From: a virus
Direction: 5' to 3' (one strand)
IMG/VR virus record: IMGVR_UViG_3300009788_000070
Span: 1-39,067 of that record
DNA: 39,067 bases
Shown: positions 30,645 through 37,879 of the stretch, piece after piece
Layout of the letters: each line of letters starts with the position of its first letter
Position numbering within the stretch: the stretch's first letter is position 1
The notes under the pieces: model-generated
The model's input: only the letters and a program-made list of their open reading frames with translations
Databases searched by the model: none
Told to the model about the DNA's origin: nothing
Program-made: the position numbers and the translations under genes

Positions 30645-31214
30645 TCACGACTTTTGAATATCTTCCTCGATCACTTCCGGATCTACTCCGATGTCTCCGG
30701 CTACCTGCTGGAGGATTGTTTGCGCGGAGGGCTTGGGCTCCAGTTGGGCGAGGGCTTCGTTTATGGTTCGCAAGCTACGCCGCACAGACTTGACGCTCAT
30801 CGGTTCTTCTACTGAACTGGCCTGCTGTAGCCAGTCGCGAACCTTTGTCAACGCCTCCACAAGCGGCCCGTGGGCGTTGACGGCTTTGGTGATTGCCATA
30901 GCGTACGCCAGTGGGTTGGGACCGAGCAGACTTGCGACCATAGCGCCATCTTCGGTGTGAATTGAGATGTTGCGTTCATCTCGCTTCGCAACAGTCAGCA
31001 CGGGCAAATATCCATCCCAGACAGCAAAGCGTGGCGGCTCAGGAGCGTCGTCGATCACGTGGGGCACCCGGCTATGTTTCGCATCGCTCATCGGTTCCTC
31101 CTCAACAAGCGCCTCGTGATACCGGTCGCCGCCGTCCGCAGGGTTCTCGGGTCTATCGCCAGGCGGCTCTCGGCCATCCCAATCGGGCGAAAGGTTGCTG
31201 GGTACGCGGGTCAT
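30645..31214 (-). CDS. Phage protein, unrecognised (189 aa, possible internal start)
   Basis: 189 aa from ATG 31214 (AGGAGG seven bases upstream, ATGA overlap). An internal ATG at MSDAKHSRV has GAGGAGG five bases upstream and would give a shorter form. Residues ~60-115 are beta-rich ('VLTVAKRDERNISIHTEDGAMVASL'), then helices. The first ~45 residues are charged and Pro-rich, apparently a linker. No family is recognised. Confidence 0.72.
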   Translation of the reverse strand: MTRVPSNLSPDWDGREPPGDRPENPADGGDRYHEALVEEEPMSDAKHSRVPHVIDDAPEPPRFAVWDGYLPVLTVAKRDERNISIHTEDGAMVASLLGPNPLAYAMAITKAVNAHGPLVEALTKVRDWLQQASSVEEPMSVKSVRRSLRTINEALAQLEPKPSAQTILQQVAGDIGVDPEVIEEDIQKS

Positions 31215-31315
31215 TTCAATTCCTCCTGGGCCGCACACGTATCACTGTGGCCCAACTCGGGCCAGCCCTGTGCGACGCAATCGCATTCCGGTGCCGGGTC
31301 ATTGCCGTTGGTCAT
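31211..31315 (-). CDS. 34-residue cysteine-containing peptide
   Basis: ATG 31315 (GGAG seven bases upstream), ending as ATGA with the next gene. Contains 'CDCVAQGWPELGHSDTC'. Three Cys and a His could bind one metal ion. Coding is supported by SD and double overlap, despite the length. Confidence 0.6.
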   Translation of the reverse strand: MTNGNDPAPECDCVAQGWPELGHSDTCAAQEELK

Positions 31316-31508
31316 GGTTGGGCTCCGGGGGCTGGTCTTTGTCCGGGGTGAAAACAAGTGTGATCGGCTCTGATATTTCAGGCTCCCATTCCATTTCACC
31401 ATCGAGGTCGCCATCGTCAAATCTTTCGACGGCCCTAGATTTCACAGCTCCGAATAGGGCATCCTTGACCTCTTCCACCGTCAGCTCATACCTGATCTGC
31501 TTTTTCAT
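31299..31508 (-). CDS. Small acidic protein, unrecognised
   Basis: 69 aa from ATG 31508, chosen over an upstream ATG because GGAGG (31516-31520) then has a 7-base spacing. Starts MKKQIRYELTVEEVKDALF; the rest is acidic with 'DDGDLDGEMEWEPE' and a Pro-rich tail. It is the second gene after the long leader. Confidence 0.7.
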   Translation of the reverse strand: MKKQIRYELTVEEVKDALFGAVKSRAVERFDDGDLDGEMEWEPEISEPITLVFTPDKDQPPEPNHDQRQ

Positions 31509-31612
31509 ATCCATTCCTCCATACACGCGAGCGACACAGACCGAACATCGGCCAACTTGCGGAACGATTCAAGTGCCAACAAATATTTAATGCCGCCGCG
31601 TGCTTAATGGGC
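31509..31612. other. Short gap in the early region
   Basis: About 100 bases between two small genes, AT-rich around 31578-31590. No promoter or terminator can be supported. Confidence 0.4.
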
Positions 31613-31818
31613 TCAATTTCCAGCTTTGGCCTCGGCGATGGCTACTGATAGCGGGCTTTTCACGGGTGTCCGTGCCGCAATCTCATCAGTAACGCGTTCG
31701 TGGATCACTCGCAGCACGAGTCTTGCTTGGTTCAGGCTCATCGTTTCGTGGTGCCTCGTGTTGAGCTGGATGTTTTTCAGCAAGTCTATCATTCGATCAC
31801 TCCTGCAATGGGCTCAAT
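31606..31818. repeat. 12-bp direct repeat flanking the first early gene
   Basis: AATGGGCTCAAT at 31606-31617 and again at 31807-31818, 201 bases apart. The first copy overlaps the gene's stop region and the second precedes its SD. It may mark duplication or insertion of the small gene, or matching regulatory sites. Chance cannot be excluded. Confidence 0.5.
31613..31792 (-). CDS. 59-residue first early gene, unrecognised
   Basis: ATG 31792 has AGGAG seven bases upstream and the frame ends at TGA 31613. Helical, with 'LNTRHHETMSLNQARLVLRVIHERVTDEIAART' and an Ala-rich tail. It is the first protein gene after the structured leader, a place where phages put regulators or antiterminators. That role is position only. 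Confidence 0.7.
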   Translation of the reverse strand: MIDLLKNIQLNTRHHETMSLNQARLVLRVIHERVTDEIAARTPVKSPLSVAIAEAKAGN

Positions 31819-32105
31819 AGGACACGTAGCGGCCTCTGGAAGCCGCAACAGCCACCAGAACCTCTCGGCGGTCCGTGCCAAGAGGCCCGAGAGTGAAGCC
31901 GCCACGCATCCGTAGGTCGGCGAAGCTGGGCACGGCTCGGGCCGTTTGCCGCCCTTTACCCACGCCACCGCCAACCACTGTTATTGTCCGTGGCCGGTGC
32001 TAAACCCCTACCCATCACCAGCTCCCAGCCACGTTAGGCCGTTGGCGGACGCTTGGCCTTCGTGTTAGCGCCGATACTATCAGCCGCCACTGATCACGGA
32101 CAAAC

Positions 32106-32225
32106 TGCGGTAGGCCGGGAATCGAACCCGGCTGCCTAGTTGCACTACGTCTTTCGACGCACCGAATCTGCTTCCAAGAGCAGTGGTCGGACACCCGCAC
32201 GCTCACCTTCCGTGCTGCTACCGCA
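32106..32225 (-). ncRNA. tRNA-like element with T-arm and 8-bp closing stem
   Basis: Minus strand: TGCGGTAG at the 5' end pairs with CTACCGCA at the 3' end. Immediately inside lies a perfect T arm, CCGGG-TTCGATT-CCCGG (with one extra G-C pair). A D-arm-like GCACG...CGTGC with a GG-containing loop follows the 5' strand. The total is 120 nt. I cannot find a standard anticodon arm, since the candidates have 6- or 8-base loops. It could be an intron-bearing or degenerate tRNA, or a tRNA mimic. It is not called an ordinary tRNA. Confidence 0.45.
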
Positions 32226-32431
32226 CACCCGGCCGAAGCCGGCGTATCAAAGGCCCACCGTCGCTGCCCGTCACGTCCTTACTCGGGATTTCGGTCTTTT
32301 GACGTCCACGACGGGGACCACGCTCACCCGATGACCGGGCTGAGAGAATCGAAAAAATAACCCGCCGGATTGCACCCACCCGGATACAAGTACAATCCAT
32401 GCTCTCGCCGGGATGGAGTGGCGGGCGTAAA

Positions 32432-32512
32432 AACGCCCCGGCTGGCGACAGGCAATGGTAGTAACCTACACAGCACGGGGCGTTAAAGCCTAAGTGAGAT
32501 GATCTACCATTG
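32432..32512 (-). promoter_or_regulatory. Leader attenuator with two interleaved stems (pseudoknot-like)
   Basis: Minus-strand order: CAATGGTAG (32512-32504), AACGCCCCG (32484-32476), CTACCATTG (32461-32453), CGGGGCGTT (32440-32432). Each 9-base arm pairs perfectly with the arm two positions on. The second stem can be extended by GCTG/CAGC past one bulge and runs into a T-tract (TTTTT at 32429-32433), so it can act as a terminator. A competing hairpin GGGCGT-TTTT-ACGCCC uses the same 3' arm. Confidence 0.6.
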
Positions 32513-32526
32513 TTCATCGCGTCTCA

Positions 32527-32555
32527 AATATACCCCACAAAATCCCGCCAAGCAA
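32527..32555 (-). promoter_or_regulatory. Likely main early promoter
   Basis: TTGCTT (32555-32550), 17 bases, TATATT (32532-32527) on the minus strand, preceded by AT-rich DNA and located in the gap after the tail-fibre operon. Transcription would begin near 32520, a few bases before the first arm of the interleaved stems. Confidence 0.6.
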
Positions 32556-32597
32556 GTATATTCTCAAAATTGATGTAAAGTCTTACAGGGCAAGGAG

Positions 32598-32864
32598 TTA
32601 GGGCTTCGACAAGGCGATCGGCTTCGGCTTCCCATGCCCCAGGTATTCGACCGCCACCATCTGGGCCTGGCCGTTCGATTCCAACATGAGCATCTTCACC
32701 GGCGATTCGACCGCACGGACGTTCTCGCTGCTGTATGCCCTGGCGGCATCCATAGCAGCCAGCCAGCGGTCCTGACAGCCTATAACGATCTGCCAGCCGC
32801 CTACCATGAAAAGGAACATGCCGTCAGGAGGAGCTCTTAGCGGGCCCATGTCCCAGTGCCACAT
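32598..32864 (-). CDS. Small late protein, unrecognised
   Basis: 88 aa from ATG 32864, overlapping the previous TGA as TGATG; this start excludes a longer frame inside the upstream gene. Contains 'MFLFMVGGWQIVIGCQDRWLAAMDAARAY', mildly hydrophobic, then 'QAQMVAVEYLGHGKPKP'. It is the last gene of the late tail operon. A tail-tip or lysis accessory role is possible, not shown. Confidence 0.7.
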   Translation of the reverse strand: MWHWDMGPLRAPPDGMFLFMVGGWQIVIGCQDRWLAAMDAARAYSSENVRAVESPVKMLMLESNGQAQMVAVEYLGHGKPKPIALSKP

Positions 32865-33658
32865 CAGTAGCCGACGATCTCGTTGTTCTCGACGGCCTGC
32901 ATGCCGATTGGCGGACCGGAGGCTCCTGCTGCGGGCGTAGCCGAAACCCCAAACGTCCACCCGGTGCCGTTGTGCCCCCGCATATGCGGATTCACCACGT
33001 TACTGCCATCCAGCGTGATATAGCCTAAGAGATTGTCGCCCTGAATAAGTTCCGGCGGCGTGCCCGCGAGGATGGCGAGCATCTCGTTGTCCTTGATATT
33101 TATGTCCCAGATCGCCACCCAGGCGATGTTGCCGTCAAAGCGCCCCGTGCCACCGGCTACTGACGGAAGGTCGGCAATGACCTGATCGACAGCCGCGCCG
33201 CCCGTCGGGTCCGCTACGCTCGTGGTGTCGCTGCCCTGTGTTATTCCCGCAGAACTGAGAAACTCTCCGAAGATCGCCGTGCGTGACGTGTCGCCGTTGA
33301 ATACGGCTGCCGCCAGGTTCCACTTGGTTTCGTCGTAGATCGAGAAAGCCACAGCAGAAGATGTTGTGGTTGTGGGACCGGCGCGACCAACCGTTACACT
33401 TTTTTTGGCGATGATTTGGATCGACGGATCATCCGGCTGCGGATCTTCAAAGGTATTGTTCATTTCCAGAGAATAGAAACCGTCGCCACCGACTCGCGGT
33501 GCCCCGAGCCGAAACGCCGCGTAAAGACCTGACGTCTGAGTCACGCTGTTACTTCCGTTGAAAGCGCAGGCTATCGTCATGGGCTCCGCGTATACGGGCG
33601 GCGCCACATTGTCTAGGAAGAAGTCGTCTGTCGAACCGTTAAAGGCGACGCTCGGCAT
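32864..33658 (-). CDS. LamG-like tail protein
   Basis: 264 aa from ATG 33658 (TAATG overlap). 'MPSVAFNGSTDDFFL' then 'MTIACAFNG' near ~28-37, 'KWNLAAAVFNGD', 'FDGNIAWVAIWD' and 'LLGYITLDG' follow the concanavalin/LamG jelly-roll pattern often found in phage fibre and adsorption proteins. It probably binds surface glycans. No catalytic residues are apparent. Confidence 0.78.
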   Translation of the reverse strand: MPSVAFNGSTDDFFLDNVAPPVYAEPMTIACAFNGSNSVTQTSGLYAAFRLGAPRVGGDGFYSLEMNNTFEDPQPDDPSIQIIAKKSVTVGRAGPTTTTSSAVAFSIYDETKWNLAAAVFNGDTSRTAIFGEFLSSAGITQGSDTTSVADPTGGAAVDQVIADLPSVAGGTGRFDGNIAWVAIWDINIKDNEMLAILAGTPPELIQGDNLLGYITLDGSNVVNPHMRGHNGTGWTFGVSATPAAGASGPPIGMQAVENNEIVGY

Positions 33659-34950
33659 TAGACCCACCTCAAGTACGGTCGCACCACACTATCGACGGCA
33701 AACGTGCTGGCAAGCTCGAAGGTCAGTCGGCAGACCATAAGCGTACTCACGGCAGGCACGGTCCCGAATGTGTGTGAAGCCTGGAACAGCCGGAATACGT
33801 CTGTACCCGCCCCCGTCGTGATTGTCTCTGTGCCCTCGTTGACGAACGTCACGGCATCCAGGTCGGCGTCCTCCGCGTACTCTTCGTGATCCAGCGTGAC
33901 GATGAGCGTCTCCCCGGTCCCCGGTTCCGTTACCGGCACGCATTCAAGAAGCATCTCCAGGGTTCCGGCAGGGAACTTGTCGGGCATGCGCCACGCACAA
34001 TAAACCTCCAAGTCGGCTGCGAATGATGCAACCACGTAGATGCCCGGAAAGAACTGCACGCCTGACGTCGGCCGAGCGTCGCCCCGCGATATGTTGCCGG
34101 TCGTGTTGTTGATCCGCGTCCAGAGCGGAGGAAGGGGCGGGAAGTAGACGCCGGGGATTGCGCCCCACGCCGCCGTAGTTCCATCTGCCGTCAATATCTG
34201 GTCGGCTGTACCAATGGCGAGATTCTGATGCGCTGGCGTAGCGTTGCCGAGGATAATTGAGCCTTCGACCGGAGTAACGCCGCCAACGACGTCGCCATCG
34301 CTATTAAATTTTGCTGTCGTCTCGGCTACACCTGGGTCGGTTCCCGTAATCAACGTTCCATCGCTACCCGACTTCAACGCCGCCGCAATGTCGGTGATGG
34401 CGTCAATACTGTCAGCGGACATCGCGGGCGTGTTGATGGTCGGGCTGGTCAGCGTCTTATTTGTCAGTGTTTGGATGAAGTCAGCGAATACGAATACGTC
34501 ATTGCCCAGCAAAAGCGGCAGCGTGATATTGCGATCGGCCGCAAGTTCATTGACTAGGATAACGTACTGATGGTCGGAACTGGTATCGTTGAACCGTGGC
34601 GGGAACGCTGGCGACGTCGCAGCCAGGTCGCCGTTAGCGTTGTAGGCTGTGACTACGCCTGCTGTGCCAGCGCCGCCGACCACGACGACCGTAGTGGTGC
34701 CCGTAATGGCCGTTACGTCCGAGAGGTCAGTCAGAGATTCGGCACCGCCGCCCGCGTCTGCAGGTTCCCATTGGTTGGTCGTCGTGTTGTACGTCAAGAC
34801 TTGCGTGTTGGTCGGCGCAGTCGTGGCCGTATCGACGTCTTTGAGGTCGTTGAGAATCGCAACTCCGCCGCCGCCGTTCAGCGCTAACCACGCCCGCAAG
34901 TCCTTACTGAAGACATACGCAACGCCCGAATTGCGTAACACGTCGACCAT
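33658..34950 (-). CDS. Tail fibre protein
   Basis: 430 aa. After a short N-terminal domain ('FSKDLRAWLALNGGGG') come low-complexity beta repeats (Asn/Thr/Gly rich) and the phage-fibre signature 'IQTLTNKTLTSPTINTP' (~160-178). The C-terminal ~160 residues (from 'GVYFPPLPPLWTRIN') form a globular receptor-binding-like domain. Both ends overlap neighbouring genes as TAATG. It should form trimeric fibres at the tail tip. Confidence 0.83.
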   Translation of the reverse strand: MVDVLRNSGVAYVFSKDLRAWLALNGGGGVAILNDLKDVDTATTAPTNTQVLTYNTTTNQWEPADAGGGAESLTDLSDVTAITGTTTVVVVGGAGTAGVVTAYNANGDLAATSPAFPPRFNDTSSDHQYVILVNELAADRNITLPLLLGNDVFVFADFIQTLTNKTLTSPTINTPAMSADSIDAITDIAAALKSGSDGTLITGTDPGVAETTAKFNSDGDVVGGVTPVEGSIILGNATPAHQNLAIGTADQILTADGTTAAWGAIPGVYFPPLPPLWTRINNTTGNISRGDARPTSGVQFFPGIYVVASFAADLEVYCAWRMPDKFPAGTLEMLLECVPVTEPGTGETLIVTLDHEEYAEDADLDAVTFVNEGTETITTGAGTDVFRLFQASHTFGTVPAVSTLMVCRLTFELASTFAVDSVVRPYLRWV

Positions 34951-35378
34951 TACGTCAGCTCGTTAATGTAGTAGCCGAGGATCGTCATAAGAATGTCATC
35001 GTCATCGGTTTTCGCATTCACCCACACGCCGGGATTGACCAGGATATTCAACGGAACAGGTGGGAATAACTGATTCTGTTCCAATGCAAACGGAAGCAAC
35101 GCCTTATCGACCGTTGCAGAATCTTTGTCTGACGCCTCGAATACGGTGATTATAGCATTTGCGCCGCCTCCGGTTACGTCCTTGTCTGCATAGGCAATGA
35201 TGGAGCTAATGACAAACTGTTTTCCTGGCAACGGCGCATAAAAGTTGTACGCTGTACCAGCAACATCTAACGTGTTGGACTCCGTTTCGTTGTACGCGAT
35301 AGGCGCAACGACAAGCTCGCCACTGGGTGTGACTCGGGCTCTATTGCCATCGCGTCCGGCTATCTGGATCTCAATCAT
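34950..35378 (-). CDS. Small tail-associated protein (IEIQIAGRDG type)
   Basis: 142 aa, TAATG overlap at 35378. The first 25 residues ('IAGRDGNRARVTPSGELVVAPIAYN') resemble the start of the next upstream gene ('IADGRSGKTAEVNDQNQLVTRAIAEPE'), suggesting a shared module found in many phages. The rest is beta-rich ('NFYAPLPGKQFVISSIIAYAD'). A baseplate or fibre-linked part is likely. Confidence 0.78.
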   Translation of the reverse strand: MIEIQIAGRDGNRARVTPSGELVVAPIAYNETESNTLDVAGTAYNFYAPLPGKQFVISSIIAYADKDVTGGGANAIITVFEASDKDSATVDKALLPFALEQNQLFPPVPLNILVNPGVWVNAKTDDDDILMTILGYYINELT

Positions 35379-35920
35379 TACGAGGGAATCTCAAAGTGGG
35401 CGTGCAAAATCACTGAGCCTGACGTTGATTCGGTTTCCTGATTGATCTGAATGTATGTACCCTCTCCCAGGATAACGCCTGTCAGATCGTGTACATGATG
35501 GCCTGATACGGCGGTCTTTATTCGGTCAATCGTACTGCCGTCGGCGACCGCCGTTTCGTCGGACATGGCGATAACGTTCGCTGTCTTGGATAGAAATACC
35601 GTATTGGTATTTACTCCGGGAACCGTGGTTCCTGCTGGCGTGTCCGTGGCGTTCCCAAGGTTGATGTCCCAGGTACAGATAACATTTGAGCCGTTGACAA
35701 CCAAGCGATCTAGTACCAAGACTCGCGTGTCTGTGTTCTTGACGAACAGAAATGTCTCGCCAGCAACAAGGTCCAACTCGGTGGAATCCCACGTCCAAGC
35801 GTTGCCTTCGGCAGATGCGTGCTCTAGCTCCGGCTCCGCAATCGCCCGTGTAACGAGTTGATTTTGATCGTTTACTTCTGCCGTTTTTCCGCTACGGCCG
35901 TCTGCAATTTGCATTCCCAT
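35378..35920 (-). CDS. Tail-associated protein related to its neighbour
   Basis: 180 aa with AGGAG seven bases before ATG 35920. It shares the N-terminal 'DGRSG...EV....LV' module with the 34950-35378 gene. Beta-rich middle ('TFLFVKNTDTRVLVLDRLVVNG') and a C-terminal 'LHAHFEIPS'. Proteins of this kind recur next to phage fibre genes. Confidence 0.78.
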   Translation of the reverse strand: MGMQIADGRSGKTAEVNDQNQLVTRAIAEPELEHASAEGNAWTWDSTELDLVAGETFLFVKNTDTRVLVLDRLVVNGSNVICTWDINLGNATDTPAGTTVPGVNTNTVFLSKTANVIAMSDETAVADGSTIDRIKTAVSGHHVHDLTGVILGEGTYIQINQETESTSGSVILHAHFEIPS

Positions 35921-35930
35921 AATGGGTCTC

Positions 35931-36488
35931 CTATTCTAGTTCGTTGCCTGTTACGTCAGGCAAGTCGGTAATGGCCGCCGCCTGAACGGTTAGTTTCTGT
36001 AACTCTACTGTCGAAACGCGAATCATATCCAAAATCGCCCGCAACGTATCAATCGGGAACGGTTGGTATGCCATGAATACACTCCAATTAGAACGCACCG
36101 AGACGCCGATGAATCCCACCGACTCGTCTTGTGCCGCTAGTTCCGCTGTGGCCGATCGCTCTACCGTGTCCGTGCCCGTACCTACGACCGTCACCGCGTT
36201 GCCGGTCGTGCCGATGTTCTTGACGATGTAGCGTCGGCCGGGGTTCGATGCGACGTCTGGAAACGTCACGGTAATCGCCTGCAACGTAGTGTCGCATTCG
36301 ATGTACGTGTTGGCCGAGGTCAGCGTCGTGTCTTCGGTTATCGTGGTTACGATCCATGTGCCGTCGGTTCCTGTTTCGTCGGTCTTGACAAAAATGCGGC
36401 CATCCTCTGGGTTGACCGGGAAGGTATCGCCCATTCCCGCTGCGCCACCTTTGAAAGCCGACTGATCTGTAAATTCTTCGATTGGCAT
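35931..36488 (-). CDS. Tail fibre-region protein with a small beta-barrel-like domain
   Basis: 185 aa from ATG 36488. Residues ~35-135 contain 'TEDTTLTSANTYIECDTTLQAITVTFPDVASNPGRRYIVKNIGTTGNAVTVVG', a pattern common in phage fibre or appendage proteins. The C-terminal ~50 residues are helical. The SD is poor. The longer frame to 36578 overlaps the upstream gene and is rejected. Confidence 0.75.
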   Translation of the reverse strand: MPIEEFTDQSAFKGGAAGMGDTFPVNPEDGRIFVKTDETGTDGTWIVTTITEDTTLTSANTYIECDTTLQAITVTFPDVASNPGRRYIVKNIGTTGNAVTVVGTGTDTVERSATAELAAQDESVGFIGVSVRSNWSVFMAYQPFPIDTLRAILDMIRVSTVELQKLTVQAAAITDLPDVTGNELE

Positions 36489-36489
36489 A

Positions 36490-36969
36490 TCACAGCAACT
36501 CGGCAAGCACGACCTCAAGATGCCAACGCAGATCGCCCGTAGTTTCCGGGTTCGTCCAATTCGCGACCAGCCAATCACCCCGGAACATCGTGCCCGCTCG
36601 CATTTCTAGTTCGTCCAAGCGTACGTTCAGGTTGGCGTTATCGACTCCGAAGTTGATGGATCGGTGGACCTCGAACGCATACGAGCTTATCTCGGTGCCC
36701 GCGCCGCCTGCCCCGTCGCCGCCCGTATCAGACAATCGTTGAGCGTGGTCGATTAGGAACGATAAATCCGCCTTTCCGGTGGGCGTTTCAATCGCGGGCG
36801 ACGTGTTCGGCGCGGCGTACTGGCCGAGAATCGCTTTGTACGACACGAGCACGAACTGCGGAACGTCCATCGTGAACCGCCCGGTATTCTTGAACCGGGC
36901 CTCAACGGTCCCCATGTCGCCGCGCCCGCCTTGGGCGAATCGTTTCAGTCGTCCCAGGTTTATCGCCAT
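36490..36969 (-). CDS. Late tail-region protein, unrecognised
   Basis: 159 aa from ATG 36969. Starts 'AINLGRLKRFAQGGRGDMG', then a beta-rich middle, and a C-terminal 'DLRWHLEVVLAELL'. It lies between the interrupted fibre gene and the fibre-region gene. No motif is recognised. Confidence 0.74.
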   Translation of the reverse strand: MAINLGRLKRFAQGGRGDMGTVEARFKNTGRFTMDVPQFVLVSYKAILGQYAAPNTSPAIETPTGKADLSFLIDHAQRLSDTGGDGAGGAGTEISSYAFEVHRSINFGVDNANLNVRLDELEMRAGTMFRGDWLVANWTNPETTGDLRWHLEVVLAELL

Positions 36970-36976
36970 GTCGAGT

Positions 36977-37870
36977 CTACCGAACTCCGAGATTCGGGTT
37001 GTACGGAAGTATCCTGCCGCCCATGTTGTTCAACGTCGTGACCGTTACCGGGCCGTGGACCTGCGCCCCGCCGTGATCGAACTGCCCATACACGGTCCCG
37101 CCCGGCCAGAGATTGAGCGTCGTAACGGTCAGATCGTCGCTGTAGAACTGCGTCAGGTCGAGCACACCGCCAGCCCACACGTTCGCGGTCGTTAGCGCCG
37201 TGTGCTTGTAGATGACCAGCCCGCTACCGTTCGGACCACCGCTGACATGCAGCGTCGTAATCAGCTTGTCCTTTTGCAAGAGCGTACCGCCGCAGACATC
37301 GGCCCTCGTTATCGTTCAGGTGGAGTCGGTCTTGCCCGCTTTCTGATTGTAGATCGCCAGCGTGTTGGCGTTGCTCTGCATGGTCAGCGATGCGTCGGTG
37401 AGCGGATCATCGATGAATCCGACCTCGACGATGGCGCCCGCTGCCCACTTCATCGTACCCGCGCATACGACCTCGCCCCGAGCTACGACCAGTTTGCCCC
37501 AGGTGCCCAGGTCGCTCTCCTCGCTGTCGAGGAACGCCTTGCCGGTATTGTTCGCGCACATGATCCGCATCTCGTCGGTTATGAGTGCCGAACCAGCGCC
37601 GAGCGAGCAATCATAGTGAAGCTCGCCGGTCCCGTTATGTACCACGAGGTCGGCGGCGATCTTGAGTTCATTCGACGATGCGCCGATGTTGTGCTTGAAA
37701 CCGGGCGAGATCCAAAGCAAATTCAGGTCGATCGTTCCTTCGTCCAAGTCCTGATCGACGTCCGTTGCCAGCGATTCGGGAATGTACGCCTCGCCGTTGG
37801 CTGCCGGGTTCGTGCCGGTCGACCAGTTCGCGTCGGCCCAACTGCGGTCCTGTAGATAGTTCTGTGCCAT
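36977..37870 (-). pseudogene. Fibre-like paralogue interrupted by a single in-frame TGA
   Basis: From ATG 37870 (AGGAG six bases upstream) a 184-codon frame reaches TGA 37318-37316. The same frame reopens and runs to TAG 36977, total 297 codons. The C-terminal part beyond the stop ('SGGPNGSGLVIYKH', 'VWAGGVLDL', 'LNLWPGGTVYG', 'GPVTVTTLNN') aligns with the C-terminus of the intact neighbour 37880-38860 ('GPGGSGIALMQSG', 'VFGGVLDFN', 'KFRGGTINKSG', 'AVTVTNLFD'). So the TGA splits one protein. A restart at TTG 37279 is possible. Explanations are nonsense mutation, programmed readthrough, suppression or sequencing error. Confidence 0.75.
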
Positions 37871-37879
37871 TGTTAGCTC

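Larger units (their letters stand above)
31820..32520 (-). ncRNA. Long structured leader RNA of the early operon
   Basis: About 700 untranslated bases between the promoter at 32527-32555 and the first SD-equipped gene at 31792. It holds short hairpins: ACGGC-TCGG-GCCGT near 31940 and CCGGC-CGAA-GCCGG near 32229-32242, plus the features listed separately at 32106-32225 and 32432-32512. A 99-codon frame (32218-32517) crosses it with no SD and no recognisable protein pattern, so it is read as RNA. Confidence 0.5.

Noticed and set aside
30247-30648. 133-codon frame overlapping 30330-30632
   Set aside because: Mostly antiphase to a gene with a perfect SD. Only the last 25 codons (from ATG 30324) lie outside, without an SD.
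31984-32103. Second 120-nt element closed by TTGTCCGTG/CACGGACAA
   Set aside because: It has no T-arm or other known motif. A 9-bp inverted repeat in about 1 kb is expected by chance, so it was not listed as an RNA.
32352-32425. Possible tRNA (CCCGCC...GGCGGG arms)
   Set aside because: Neither a T-loop consensus nor a 7-base anticodon loop can be formed. Alternative pairings are equally good.
32218-32517. 99-codon frame across the leader (start MNNGRSSHLG)
   Set aside because: No SD, ends inside the tRNA-like stem, and passes through both interleaved stems. Better read as RNA.
36977-37870. Alternative genetic code explaining in-frame TGA
   Set aside because: TGA ends several well-supported genes (large terminase, small terminase, exonuclease-adjacent and others), so it cannot be reassigned genome-wide.
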